From NCBI RefSeq assembly GCF_900094625.1, contig NZ_FMAJ01000007.1, positions 186,001 through 250,000 of the forward strand: a stretch of DNA of 64,000 nucleotides. Direction: 5' to 3'. Each line of letters opens with the position of its first letter. Within the stretch, counting starts at the first letter, position 1. Shown piece after piece: positions 48,730-57,204 of the stretch. The stretch is from Rhizobium aethiopicum (GTDB taxonomy: Bacteria > Pseudomonadota > Alphaproteobacteria > Rhizobiales > Rhizobiaceae). The notes beneath the pieces were generated by a model. That model had not been told where the DNA came from. It did no database searches and worked only from the letters and a program-made list of their open reading frames with translations. A program made the position numbers and the translations under genes.

Positions 48730-49983
48730 TCAGTGCGCCACCGCGGCCGCAGCCGCTTCGTCGATCAGCCGGCCGCTGCGGAAGCGTTCCAGCGTCAGCC
48801 CGGCGTTGAACTTGTGCGCTTCATCGCGGGCGATCAGGTGCGCGAAGAGATTGGCCGATCCCGGCGTCGCCTTGAAGCCGCCGGTGCCCCAGCCGCAATT
48901 CACGTAAAGCCCGGGGACCGGCGTCTTCGACTGGATCGCCGAACGGTCCGGCGTATTGTCGACGATACCGCCCCATTGCCGCATCATCTTGACGCGTCGG
49001 AACATCGGGAAGAGTTCGCAGATGGCGTCGAGCGTATGCGTGATGATCTGCAGCCCGCCGGTCTGCGAATAGGAATTGTATTGGTCGGTGCCGGCGCCGA
49101 TGACGAGTTCTCCCTTGTCGGACTGGGAGATATAGGCGTGCACCGTGTTCGACATGACGACGCATGGGAAGATCGGCTTCAGCGGCTCGGAAACCAGCGC
49201 CTGCAGCGGGCTCGATTGCAACGGCACCCGCACATCCGCCATCTTCATGAGGGTTGACGTATGGCCCGCGGCCGACACGCCGACTTTTCTGGCGCCGATA
49301 AAGCCGCGCGAGGTCTCGACCCCGGTCACCCGTCCGTCGGGGCCGCGCCGGATGCCGGTCACTTCGCAGTTCTGGATGATATGCACGCCTCGGTCGGAGG
49401 CCGCCCGCGCATAACCCCAGGCGACCGCATCGTGCCGTGCGGTGCCGCCGCGCCGCTGCAGCGCCGCGCCATTGATCGGGTAGCGCGCGCTGGCGGAGAT
49501 GTCGAGCGGCGGACAATAGGCCTTGGCCTGCTCCGGCGTCAGCCATTCATTGTCGATGCCGTAGAGCCGGTTGGCATGGATGTGCCGCTTGAAGGACTGC
49601 TGGTCGTGAATATTGTGCGAGAGCATCATCACGCCGCGCGGCGAATACATCACATTGTAATTAAGCTCCTGCGACAGCCCCTCCCAGAGCTTCATCGAAT
49701 GCTCGTAGATGTGCATGCTCTCTTCGTAGAGATAGTTCGAGCGGATGATGGTGGTATTGCGCCCGGTATTGCCGCCGCCGAGCCAGCCCTTCTCGATCAC
49801 CGCCACATTGGTGATGCCGTGCTCCTTGGCGAGATAATAGGCGGCTCCCAGGCCGTGCCCGCCGGCGCCGATGATGACGACGTCGTATTCGGCGCGTGGC
49901 TCCGGTGAAGTCCACTGCTTCTCCCAACCTCTGTGGCCGCGAAGGGCCTCCCGCGCCACGGCAAAAACCGAATATTTCCGCAT
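48730..49983 (-). CDS. soxB: Sarcosine oxidase beta subunit
   Basis: 417 residues. FAD-binding motif at YDVVIIGAGGHGLGAAYYLA (33-52), then IEKGWLGGGNTGRNTTIIRS, and the C-terminal flavin contact NCGWGTGGFKATPGSANLFA. H184 in TARHDAVAWG lies in the region where the covalent flavin histidine of heterotetrameric sarcosine oxidases is found. First gene of soxB-D-A-G. AAGGAGAAG precedes the ATG. Glycine, formaldehyde-folate and peroxide are the products; betaine- or creatinine-derived sarcosine is the usual source in rhizobia. Confidence 0.95.
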   Translation of the reverse strand: MRKYSVFAVAREALRGHRGWEKQWTSPEPRAEYDVVIIGAGGHGLGAAYYLAKEHGITNVAVIEKGWLGGGNTGRNTTIIRSNYLYEESMHIYEHSMKLWEGLSQELNYNVMYSPRGVMMLSHNIHDQQSFKRHIHANRLYGIDNEWLTPEQAKAYCPPLDISASARYPINGAALQRRGGTARHDAVAWGYARAASDRGVHIIQNCEVTGIRRGPDGRVTGVETSRGFIGARKVGVSAAGHTSTLMKMADVRVPLQSSPLQALVSEPLKPIFPCVVMSNTVHAYISQSDKGELVIGAGTDQYNSYSQTGGLQIITHTLDAICELFPMFRRVKMMRQWGGIVDNTPDRSAIQSKTPVPGLYVNCGWGTGGFKATPGSANLFAHLIARDEAHKFNAGLTLERFRSGRLIDEAAAAAVAH

Positions 49984-50290
49984 CCGCCTTCTTCTCCTTC
50001 AGGCAAGGACTGTTCTCGCGCCCATACAAATCGCAAATCCAAATGCGGCACAACGGCTCTTTTGCGACGCGCGAGAGCTTCGCTTTTGACACTGAACGAC
50101 ATCATGTCGAAAACTGCGCAATTTCCGATGGTGCCGAGCGCCGCTTCCCAATCTCGAATAAACGCCATTCGGCAGGATGATGCGCAAGCTGGCTTCCCAC
50201 CCGGCGGCGGGCCTCACCTAACCCAAGAGGGCGAAAAGACAAGCAGTTACTAAAATGCTAATTTTCCCCATTTGCCGGGGCTGGTGTATC
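49984..50290. other. Divergent intergenic region between soxB and the FecR-domain gene
   Basis: It must hold both promoters. No gene, riboswitch core or clear operator was recognised. Several short frames here are not believed. Confidence 0.35.
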
Positions 50291-51283
50291 ATGCAGGGGC
50301 GGCGTTTATTATTCCAGACGGTTTTTACTGTGCTTTGCGGCGCCCAGCTGGCGACTGCCGAGCCGGTGGGCCAGGCTGTCCTCATCAAGACCGAGGTAAC
50401 GGGACAAGCCGGCCCAATCGAAGTCAACACAAGCGTTCACCGCGACGAACGCATCAGGACATCACAGTCGGGACTCGGCCAGTTTCTGTTTAGGGACGGC
50501 ACCAAACTTGCGGTCGGCTGGGGTTCCTCCGTCGTCATTGACAAGTATGTTTTCGACGATTCTCAATCGGTGAGGAAACTCACCATCAAGGCCGCCAAGG
50601 GAACCTTCCGCTGGGTCAGCGGCAATTCCAAATCCTCGGCCTATCAAATCCTGACGCCGGCAGGCACGATCGGGGTGCGCGGCACCGCATTCGATTTTTA
50701 TGTCGGTCCCGACGGCACCACCGCCGTCGTCCTCTTGAACGGCGAAGCCCGCTTCTGCGGCCCCGGCGGCTGCCGGCAGCTGCAGCAGCGCTGCGACTGC
50801 GTCGTGGCCAAGCCAAACGGCGATATGACGCCGGCCCGCCGGGTCGATCCCAGCGTTCTCGATACGCTCGGAAATCCCCGCGCCCTGCCCTTCCTGTCCG
50901 GCAACCAGCGGCTGGCGGGCGGCATCGGCATGCTCGGCGGCTGCAATATGGCCTCCGTTGTGCCCGAAAGAAAGGACAGAACGCGGCCTCCGCCGGCAGT
51001 TGCGCCTGCGCCGCAAAGGCAGGATCCGCCACAGAGACAGGCCGAGCCACAAAAGGAGCGCCCGAACAAGCCCGACAAGCCCCATCACGACAGGCCGCAC
51101 CATGATAAGCCGGATAGGCCTGACAAGCACGAGGGCCATGGCCGGCATGATGATGATGGCAAGCCGGGAAATCACGGCGAGGATCATCGCCGACACGACC
51201 GCGACCACCATGGACATCGAGATCGTGATCATGCCGGAGATCGAAGCCACGACAGCGGTCGGAATTTCAATCGTGACCGCTGA
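50291..51283 (+). CDS. FecR-domain periplasmic protein with a charged His/Asp/Lys-rich tail
   Basis: 330 residues. A short signal-like N-terminus (MQGRRLLFQTVFTVLCGAQLATA), then a FecR domain at about residues 40-165: VHRDERIRTSQSGLGQFLFRDG, LTIKAAKGTFRWVSG and ILTPAGTIGVRGTAFDF. A cysteine cluster follows (FCGPGGCRQLQQRCDC). The last 80 or so residues are proline-rich and then almost only H, D, R, K, G and P, which could bind metal or be disordered. In TonB systems FecR relays signals to sigma factors, but FecR domains are also found beside CHASE2 cyclases, as here. The 17-bp 3' end overlaps the convergent cyclase gene. An in-frame ATG at 50255 is an alternative start. Confidence 0.75.
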   Translation: MQGRRLLFQTVFTVLCGAQLATAEPVGQAVLIKTEVTGQAGPIEVNTSVHRDERIRTSQSGLGQFLFRDGTKLAVGWGSSVVIDKYVFDDSQSVRKLTIKAAKGTFRWVSGNSKSSAYQILTPAGTIGVRGTAFDFYVGPDGTTAVVLLNGEARFCGPGGCRQLQQRCDCVVAKPNGDMTPARRVDPSVLDTLGNPRALPFLSGNQRLAGGIGMLGGCNMASVVPERKDRTRPPPAVAPAPQRQDPPQRQAEPQKERPNKPDKPHHDRPHHDKPDRPDKHEGHGRHDDDGKPGNHGEDHRRHDRDHHGHRDRDHAGDRSHDSGRNFNRDR

Positions 51284-53462
51284 GGCGGTCAGTCGGCGGC
51301 GCTCTTTTCGACCCTTCCGGCGCCTCGCGGAAATGATCGGTCCTGCCGGATATGCGCTGGTAAAATTCCGCCAGGCCGCCGATCACCTGCACCGCCCTGA
51401 GCTTTGCCGTACCGATGAGTTTCCGGCTGTTTCGCGAGTGCGATTGCAGGGCCTGCATCAACTGCCGGTGAACGACCTCGAGCGCAGCAAATTCACGGGA
51501 TGCCGCGACGCGCTCATCGCCGACGACGGCAAGGATCTTGGTGCGGCTGCTCTTTCCCTTGAGTGGAAGGGCGCCGGCCTCGATCAACGCCATCCCCCGC
51601 ACTGAACGTGCCGTGCTGTCGGAGATGAGGATATCGAAACCGACCTCCTTGCAGGACGACTCGATGCGGGCCGCGACGTTGACGGCATCTCCGACGGCCG
51701 AATAATTGAAGCGGGTCTTGGCGCCCATATTGCCGACGCAGGCAAGGCCGGTATGGATGCCGATACCGATGCCGACCTCCTGATCGGGCCCGAAGCCGAA
51801 GGCGTCGCCGGCATTCAGTTCTGCGAGTGTCTCTCGCATGGCGAGCGCAGTGCGAACCGCCCTGGTCTCGTGATCCGCAACATCAACCGGCGCATTCCAG
51901 AACGCCATGATCGAATCGCCGATAAATTTGTCGAGCGTGCCTTCATTCGCCACGACATGCCGGCTCAGCGCGTCGAGCAGTGTGTTCAGGAATGCAACGA
52001 CATCGGCCGGCGCCAACCGCTCGCTCATCTCGGTGAAGTTCCTGACGTCAACGAACATCACCGTCAACTCGCGGTCGTCCCCACCGAGACGCAATGCGTC
52101 GCGGTTATGCTCGATGCGATGGAGCAGCGACGGAGAAAGATAATGTCCGAAAGCCCGCCGCACCTCCCGCCTTTCCCGGTCGATCACCAGGATGCGGAAC
52201 GAGGTTGCGGCGAAATGGGTGACCGATCCGCTGACGATTGGTGCCAGCGGATCCAGAAGAAGCCCCGCATAGAGAAAGGAGAGCCAGGAGGCCACGAGCG
52301 CCATCGCGGTTATGAGCAGGCCGCAGACCAGTGCGACGGCGGGACTGACGAAGGTAGTGACCACGACGAGCAGGCAACCGAGCACCGCGATCGTCAGGAT
52401 TTCCAGCCCGTCCGCCCAATCGGGCCGCGACAGGAAACGGCCGGAGAGAATCTGCTCGACGGCCTGCGCATGCATCGAAACGCCGGGAACATTCTCGCCG
52501 AGCGCCGTGACGCGGATGTCCTGCAGGCCCGCCGCTGAGGTGCCGACGAAGACGATGCTGCCGTTAATGGCGGCGGAGAGCTCGGGAGAGGCGCCTTCGG
52601 CGGCGAGCACCTGACGGACGGATATATAGCGCTCAGCCCGGTCGGGGCTGACATAGAGCCAGAATTCACCCTCCGCCGTCAGCGGCACGACGAAATCGCC
52701 GATCTTTGCCGATGTCATCACGCCGGCGCGATCCGGAGCGCCGGCCAATACATAGGTCGATACGCCCTGTGCGACGCGCAGCGCTTCGACAGCAAGATTG
52801 GGATAGAGCTGCACGCCGTCAGTCAGGAACAACGGCACTGCCCGCACCACCGGCGAAGGATTGCCGGGATTGAGACTGATGTGGCCGAGCCCTGCCGCGT
52901 TGGCTGCCAATTGCGGTCTGAGCGGCGTCGATGCGGCAAGATGAGGCGCCGCCGAGACGGGGCTTTCACCGGTGAAAGCAAAGCCCGCCTTGACAGGCGG
53001 CCGATAACTGCCCTCGTTGGAAAGTCCGAAGCCGAGCACGACGGGTTTGCCGGAAATCGAGCCGGCAAATATCTCGTCATTGTCGGGAAGTTTCTCGGCC
53101 AGGGACGGATCGACCCCGACGACCTCGCGCACGACATTGCGCGGAGACAGCCGGTCCGGCTCGGAAAAGAGAATGTCGAAGGCAATGGCCGCAGCACCCA
53201 GTTGAGATAGCCGGTCCACCAGCAGGGCCAACCGGTCCCGTGGCCACGGCCACTGACCGAATTCGCGCAGCGACGCCTCGTCGATGTCGATTACATGAAC
53301 CGGCATTGGCTCGAAGGTCCTCGGAAGCAGACGCTGATATTCGTCAAAAGTCACGCCGCGGATCAGCTTGAAAATGGCGGGATCGGCTGCCCGCAGCATC
53401 GTCAGCGCGGCCACGATCAACAGGCCGATAACGACACCGATTTGCTGCGCGCGCGTCATCAT
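51267..53462 (-). CDS. CHASE2-domain class III adenylate/guanylate cyclase
   Basis: 731 residues. One N-terminal membrane helix (VVIGLLIVAALTMLRA), an extracytoplasmic CHASE2 domain (about 35-330; VHVIDIDEASLREFGQWPWPR and AIAFDILFSEPDRLS are typical), then three membrane helices at about 345-415. The cytoplasmic class III cyclase catalytic domain has metal aspartates D472 in VMFVDVRNFTEMSE and D516 in DKFIGDSIMAFW, and the transition-state pair in GDAVNVAARIES. It should be an active cyclase driven by an outside signal. It is convergent with and overlaps the FecR-domain gene; such pairing suggests FecR may modulate CHASE2. The C-terminal 90 residues beyond the cyclase domain are not recognised. 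Confidence 0.88.
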   Translation of the reverse strand: MMTRAQQIGVVIGLLIVAALTMLRAADPAIFKLIRGVTFDEYQRLLPRTFEPMPVHVIDIDEASLREFGQWPWPRDRLALLVDRLSQLGAAAIAFDILFSEPDRLSPRNVVREVVGVDPSLAEKLPDNDEIFAGSISGKPVVLGFGLSNEGSYRPPVKAGFAFTGESPVSAAPHLAASTPLRPQLAANAAGLGHISLNPGNPSPVVRAVPLFLTDGVQLYPNLAVEALRVAQGVSTYVLAGAPDRAGVMTSAKIGDFVVPLTAEGEFWLYVSPDRAERYISVRQVLAAEGASPELSAAINGSIVFVGTSAAGLQDIRVTALGENVPGVSMHAQAVEQILSGRFLSRPDWADGLEILTIAVLGCLLVVVTTFVSPAVALVCGLLITAMALVASWLSFLYAGLLLDPLAPIVSGSVTHFAATSFRILVIDRERREVRRAFGHYLSPSLLHRIEHNRDALRLGGDDRELTVMFVDVRNFTEMSERLAPADVVAFLNTLLDALSRHVVANEGTLDKFIGDSIMAFWNAPVDVADHETRAVRTALAMRETLAELNAGDAFGFGPDQEVGIGIGIHTGLACVGNMGAKTRFNYSAVGDAVNVAARIESSCKEVGFDILISDSTARSVRGMALIEAGALPLKGKSSRTKILAVVGDERVAASREFAALEVVHRQLMQALQSHSRNSRKLIGTAKLRAVQVIGGLAEFYQRISGRTDHFREAPEGSKRAPPTDRLSGHD

Positions 53463-53756
53463 CTCAACCGGTGTCCCCTCCCACGGCCGATCGAGCGGCC
53501 CCGCACCTGCCGGCTGACAGGCTACGCCGCTTTCAACCCGAACGCCATTCGCACCTGCGCTCCGGGCGCTTCTTTTCGCGGTCCCGCCTTCCGCTTTCCG
53601 TCGGTGGCGCAGAAGCGTCTTTAAATTCGGCGACGCCGTCGGATCGGCAACGCTTTTGCTTGGACGGCAAAGGCTTCGCCCTTGCCGGGCGCGCGGCGAA
53701 ATGTTCTTGTAAAGGCGCGAAGCGCGAATGCTTTTAAGTTAGAGACGAGGGCTCCC
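53463..53756. other. Divergent intergenic region between two cyclase genes
   Basis: A shared control region for the CHASE2 cyclase (minus) and the haem-cyclase (plus). GC-rich, no gene, and no clear promoter consensus identified. Confidence 0.3.
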
Positions 53757-55367
53757 GTGATTTCCGAAACCGCCGTGCGCCGCAGCGGCTATTGGCTGAT
53801 CGTCGTCGTGCTGGCGATGCTTGCAGGGCTGCCGCTTGCGGTCTGGCTCGACATCAGCGATCTCTCCGGAAATACGCTCAGACGTCAGGCGCGTGATATG
53901 AGCTCGCTGATATCGAGCATCCGCTCCTATTATTCCGCCAATGTCGTGGGACGGGTTCTGGCCGCACACGCCAGCGGCGCGACAGCAGGCACGGTCGTCT
54001 CCCACAACTACGCCAACATACCAGGCGCCATCCCGCTGCCGGCGACACTTTCGCTGGAACTTGGCGACGTCGTCAAGGAGCAGCAGGCCAATATCACCTA
54101 CCGCTTCGTCTCCGACCTACCGTTCAAGAGCCGGGCTTCCCACGAACTTGACGATTTCGAGCGACGAGCGCTTGCTGCTTTGCGGGCCAATCCGCAGCAG
54201 ACGTTGAACGACCTCGCCCGCGTCGGATTGACGGATACCCTGCGGTTCATCACGCCCGTCGTCATGGGCCAGGCCTGTGTCGCCTGCCACAACAGCCATC
54301 CCGAAAGCCCGAAGACCGACTGGAAGGTCGGCGATGTGCGTGGCATCCAGGAAGTGGTCATCAAGCAACCCTATGCAAGCAATGTCTTCGCCTTCAAATA
54401 TCTGCTCTGCTACTTTCTTTTTGTCGCCATCATCGGCCTCAGCTTTATTCTGCTGCAGCGCCAGCAGGCGCGCGCAATCCATAGCGCCAACCGCGACCTG
54501 GAAACGGCAAACGAATTCCTGGCCAGCGTTTCCCTGAAGATTTCGCGCTATCTCTCGCCGCAGATTTACAAGAGCATCTTCAGCGGACAGAAAGATGTCG
54601 TGGTCCATACCGAGCGCAAGCGCCTGACGATTTTCTTCTCCGACATCAAGGATTTCACGGCGACCACCGAGCGACTGCAGCCGGAAGCGTTGACGGAGAT
54701 GCTCAACGAATATCTGACCGAGATGTCGAACATTGCGCTCGCCCATGGCGGCACGGTGGACAAGTTCATCGGCGACGCCATGCTGGTCTTCTTCGGCGAC
54801 CCGGAAACCAGGGGTCCGGAAGAAGACGCGAAAGCCTGCCTGCGGATGGCCGTCGACATGCAGCGCCGCCTCGGCGAACTCAAGGACAGATGGCGCAGAA
54901 ACGGCACCGAAGAGCCTTTCGTCGTGCGCATGGGAATCAACAGCGGCTACTGCAACGTCGGCAATTTCGGCAGTAATGACCGCATGGACTATACGATCAT
55001 CGGCGCGGAAGCCAATCTGGCGGCCCGGCTACAATCGATCGCCGAGGGTGGAGAGATCGTCATCAGCTACGAAACCTATGCGCTGGTGAACGAAATCGTC
55101 GACGCCCACCCCCTGCCGCCGATCACGATGAAGGGCATACAGCGCGAGATCGTGCCCTATGCGGTCGATGGGTTGACGCTCGGCGCGAACCACAAGAGCC
55201 GGGTTCTGAGCGAACATCTCTCTGGTCTCGACCTGCATCTGGATATGAGCCGACTGGAGCCTGCCGATCGACTCCGGATCCGGACGGCGCTGAAGGAGGC
55301 TATCGCCGCGCTGGATGAAGCCCTGCCGGAAGCGGCTCTCTCAAGAGAGGATGCCGGGCAGATCTGA
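53757..55367 (+). CDS. Class III cyclase with an extracytoplasmic c-type haem (DUF3365/Tll0287-like) domain
   Basis: 536 residues. A first transmembrane helix (GYWLIVVVLAMLAGLPLAVW), an extracytoplasmic domain of about 180 residues, then a second helix (YLLCYFLFVAIIGLSFILL). The outside domain carries C174, C177 and H178 in QACVACHNSHP, a c-type haem attachment motif followed by a downstream WKVGDVRGIQEV, as in the Tll0287/DUF3365 sensor domain. The cytoplasmic cyclase has D296 in IFFSDIKDFTATTE, D340 in DKFIGDAMLVFFGD and the NLAARLQSIA pair. A haem sensor of redox state, oxygen or nitric oxide is likely. GTG at 53757 follows GAGACGAGGG; a TTG at 53682 is rejected. Confidence 0.82.
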   Translation: MISETAVRRSGYWLIVVVLAMLAGLPLAVWLDISDLSGNTLRRQARDMSSLISSIRSYYSANVVGRVLAAHASGATAGTVVSHNYANIPGAIPLPATLSLELGDVVKEQQANITYRFVSDLPFKSRASHELDDFERRALAALRANPQQTLNDLARVGLTDTLRFITPVVMGQACVACHNSHPESPKTDWKVGDVRGIQEVVIKQPYASNVFAFKYLLCYFLFVAIIGLSFILLQRQQARAIHSANRDLETANEFLASVSLKISRYLSPQIYKSIFSGQKDVVVHTERKRLTIFFSDIKDFTATTERLQPEALTEMLNEYLTEMSNIALAHGGTVDKFIGDAMLVFFGDPETRGPEEDAKACLRMAVDMQRRLGELKDRWRRNGTEEPFVVRMGINSGYCNVGNFGSNDRMDYTIIGAEANLAARLQSIAEGGEIVISYETYALVNEIVDAHPLPPITMKGIQREIVPYAVDGLTLGANHKSRVLSEHLSGLDLHLDMSRLEPADRLRIRTALKEAIAALDEALPEAALSREDAGQI

Positions 55368-55523
55368 TTTTTCCGCCTGCCTCCGATATCCATCTGGACT
55401 TCCCCTACTCGATCTGCTATCCCGCATCACCAATCGCAAGGCTGCGGCCGCGCGAACGTTATATTTTTGCCCCTGGCGCTGCGCCGCCTCAGGCATCAAC
55501 CAAACCAAAGGAACGTGATTCTC

Positions 55524-55736
55524 GTGCAGGTACTTGTCCGCGATAACAATGTCGATCAGGCTCTCCGCGCTCTCAAGAAGAAGATGCAGCGCGAAGGCAT
55601 TTTCCGCGAAATGAAGATGCGCGACTACTACGAGAAGCCGTCGCAGAAGCGTGCTCGCGAAAAGGCCGAGGCTGTTCGCCGCGTTCGCAAGCTGGCCCGC
55701 AAGCGCGCCCAGCGCGAAGGTCTGGTCGCACGCTAA
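55524..55736 (+). CDS. rpsU: 30S ribosomal protein S21
   Basis: 70 residues, [20 protein letters not shown] then [20 protein letters not shown], the S21 signature. It starts at a GTG (55524) with AAAGGA 11 bases upstream; an earlier GTG at 55515 would add VIL. Small basic protein of the 30S platform near the 3' end of 16S rRNA, where it affects initiation. 134 bp upstream of the TPR lipoprotein. Confidence 0.95.
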   Translation: MQVLVRDNNVDQALRALKKKMQREGIFREMKMRDYYEKPSQKRAREKAEAVRRVRKLARKRAQREGLVAR

Positions 55737-55870
55737 GCGTTGCCGTCGTTTTTTCGACGTTTTCAGATGCATTGTGGCGGGGGCGATTGGTTCGCCGCCG
55801 CCTTTTTAGTTTGCCGCTGAAGATCGCATATCCCGATATCGGATATGCCGCATGGGGAAAGCGAGCCCGA

Positions 55871-56737
55871 ATGGCTGATACCACCTTCAATCCGTCCCGC
55901 ACCTGCCGCTTGCAGAAAACGGCGTTCCTGCCGGCTTTGGCACTGGCCGCCATGTTCGGCCTCGCCGGCTGCGAGACGACCAACACCACGGATGCCGTGA
56001 TCCGCATCGACAAGGCGCAGGGCTCGGAAGAGAACATCGCGTCGCTGACGGCTGTTATCAACGCCAATCCGAGGGATCCGGAGGGATATAACGTCCGCGG
56101 TTCCGCCTATGGACGCGGCGGCCAGTTCCGCCAGGCGCTGAACGATTTCAACACGGCATTGCAGATCAACCCGCGCTTCTTCCAGGCCTATGCCAACCGC
56201 GCGCTCGTCTATCGCAACATGGGACAGCAGCAGCAGGCGATTGCCGACTACAATGCCGCCTTGCAGATCAATCCGAGCTATGACGTCGCCTATATCGGCC
56301 GCGGCAATGTCTATCGCATGGCCGGCCAGGACGATGCGGCTTTCAACGACTTCAGCAAGGCGATCCAGCTCGGCACGACGGATGGCCGTGCCTATCACAA
56401 TCGTGGGCTGATCTACCAGAAGCGGAATCAGCAGGATAAGGCGATCGATGATTTCTCGAAGGCCATCTCGCTCGCGCCGAATTCGCCCGAACCCTATAAC
56501 GGCCGCGGCGTCTCCTACTTCGCACTGAATGATGACGACAACGCCTTTGCCGATTTCAACCATGCGATCGAGCTCAACGGCAACATCGCCGAATCCTGGG
56601 CCAACCAGGCGCTCGTTTACGAACGCCGCGGCGACAAGGCCAAGGCCGCCCGCTCCTATCGCCATGCGGTCGGACTTGATCCGAAATACCAGCCGGCCCG
56701 CGATGGCCTGGCACGAGTCGGCGCGCCAGCCGGCTAA
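55871..56737 (+). CDS. TPR-repeat lipoprotein
   Basis: 288 residues. N-terminal lipoprotein signal with lipobox LAGC near residues 26-29 (ALALAAMFGLAGCETT), then six or more TPR units from about residue 55 to 280, each with the A/Y-N-A/R-G pattern (for example AYANRALVYRNMGQQQQAIA). Anchored in a membrane, exposed to the periplasm, likely a scaffold for protein complexes. It lies right after rpsU, a neighbourhood common in rhizobia. The start is placed at MADTTFNPS because it gives a normal signal; the open frame begins 33 codons earlier. Confidence 0.82.
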   Translation: MADTTFNPSRTCRLQKTAFLPALALAAMFGLAGCETTNTTDAVIRIDKAQGSEENIASLTAVINANPRDPEGYNVRGSAYGRGGQFRQALNDFNTALQINPRFFQAYANRALVYRNMGQQQQAIADYNAALQINPSYDVAYIGRGNVYRMAGQDDAAFNDFSKAIQLGTTDGRAYHNRGLIYQKRNQQDKAIDDFSKAISLAPNSPEPYNGRGVSYFALNDDDNAFADFNHAIELNGNIAESWANQALVYERRGDKAKAARSYRHAVGLDPKYQPARDGLARVGAPAG

Positions 56738-57204
56738 GGATGTGAATTGGGGCGGCCGGATCACCGGATGTCCCAATACTTTGGTGTTCAACAACCCTTC
56801 GGCAGAGCCCGTTTATCGATGACCGGTCCGATGCGTATGCAGCGACGGGCGGCGGAAGCGAACCGTCATGAAGGCGGCCGCATCGCTTTGAAAAGGGAGG
56901 CGGAAAAACCTCCGTCGTCTTCGATGGCACGTCATACGATGTTGCAACCTGCTTTTGCTCCCCCTAACATGTGACTGCTTCGATAGCCCGCTATCGGGGT
57001 GTGCGAAAACATGTTGAGGGCGGTTTGCGAGAGATGCGGATCTTTGCTTTCCTGACCGCAGACGAGAACTGTTGCGGGCAGCGCGCAAGACAGCGCCGCG
57101 TCTCTTTCGAGACGCGCAAAGGATGCGGCAACACTTGGAGTTGCAGGCGGACTTCTTCTTTTCAATTTCGGCAATGCATTGGCGCAGGCGGTGTGGCGCA
57201 CTAG
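56738..57204. other. Intergenic region between the TPR lipoprotein and the histidine kinase
   Basis: No gene is supported on either strand. The notable feature is the repeat listed at 57089-57146. Small GC-rich hairpins near 56870 cannot be assigned. Confidence 0.35.
57089..57146 (-). repeat. Palindromic intergenic element, copy 2 (diverged)
   Basis: Read on the minus strand: CTGCAACTCCAAGTGTTGCC, then GCATCCTTTGCGCGTCTC and its complementary arm. The stem is CGCGTCTC (57097-57104) with GAGACGCG (57109-57116), loop TTTC. It aligns with the element at 2762-2819 (GCAGCAATTCAGAGTGCTAC... CGTCT/AGACG) but in the opposite orientation, with the middle of the element longer here. Confidence 0.55.

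Noticed and set aside
53682..53756. TTG start for the haem-cyclase 25 codons upstream
   Set aside because: Weak codon and no ribosome site; the GTG at 53757 follows GAGACGAGGG and gives a proper membrane N-terminus.
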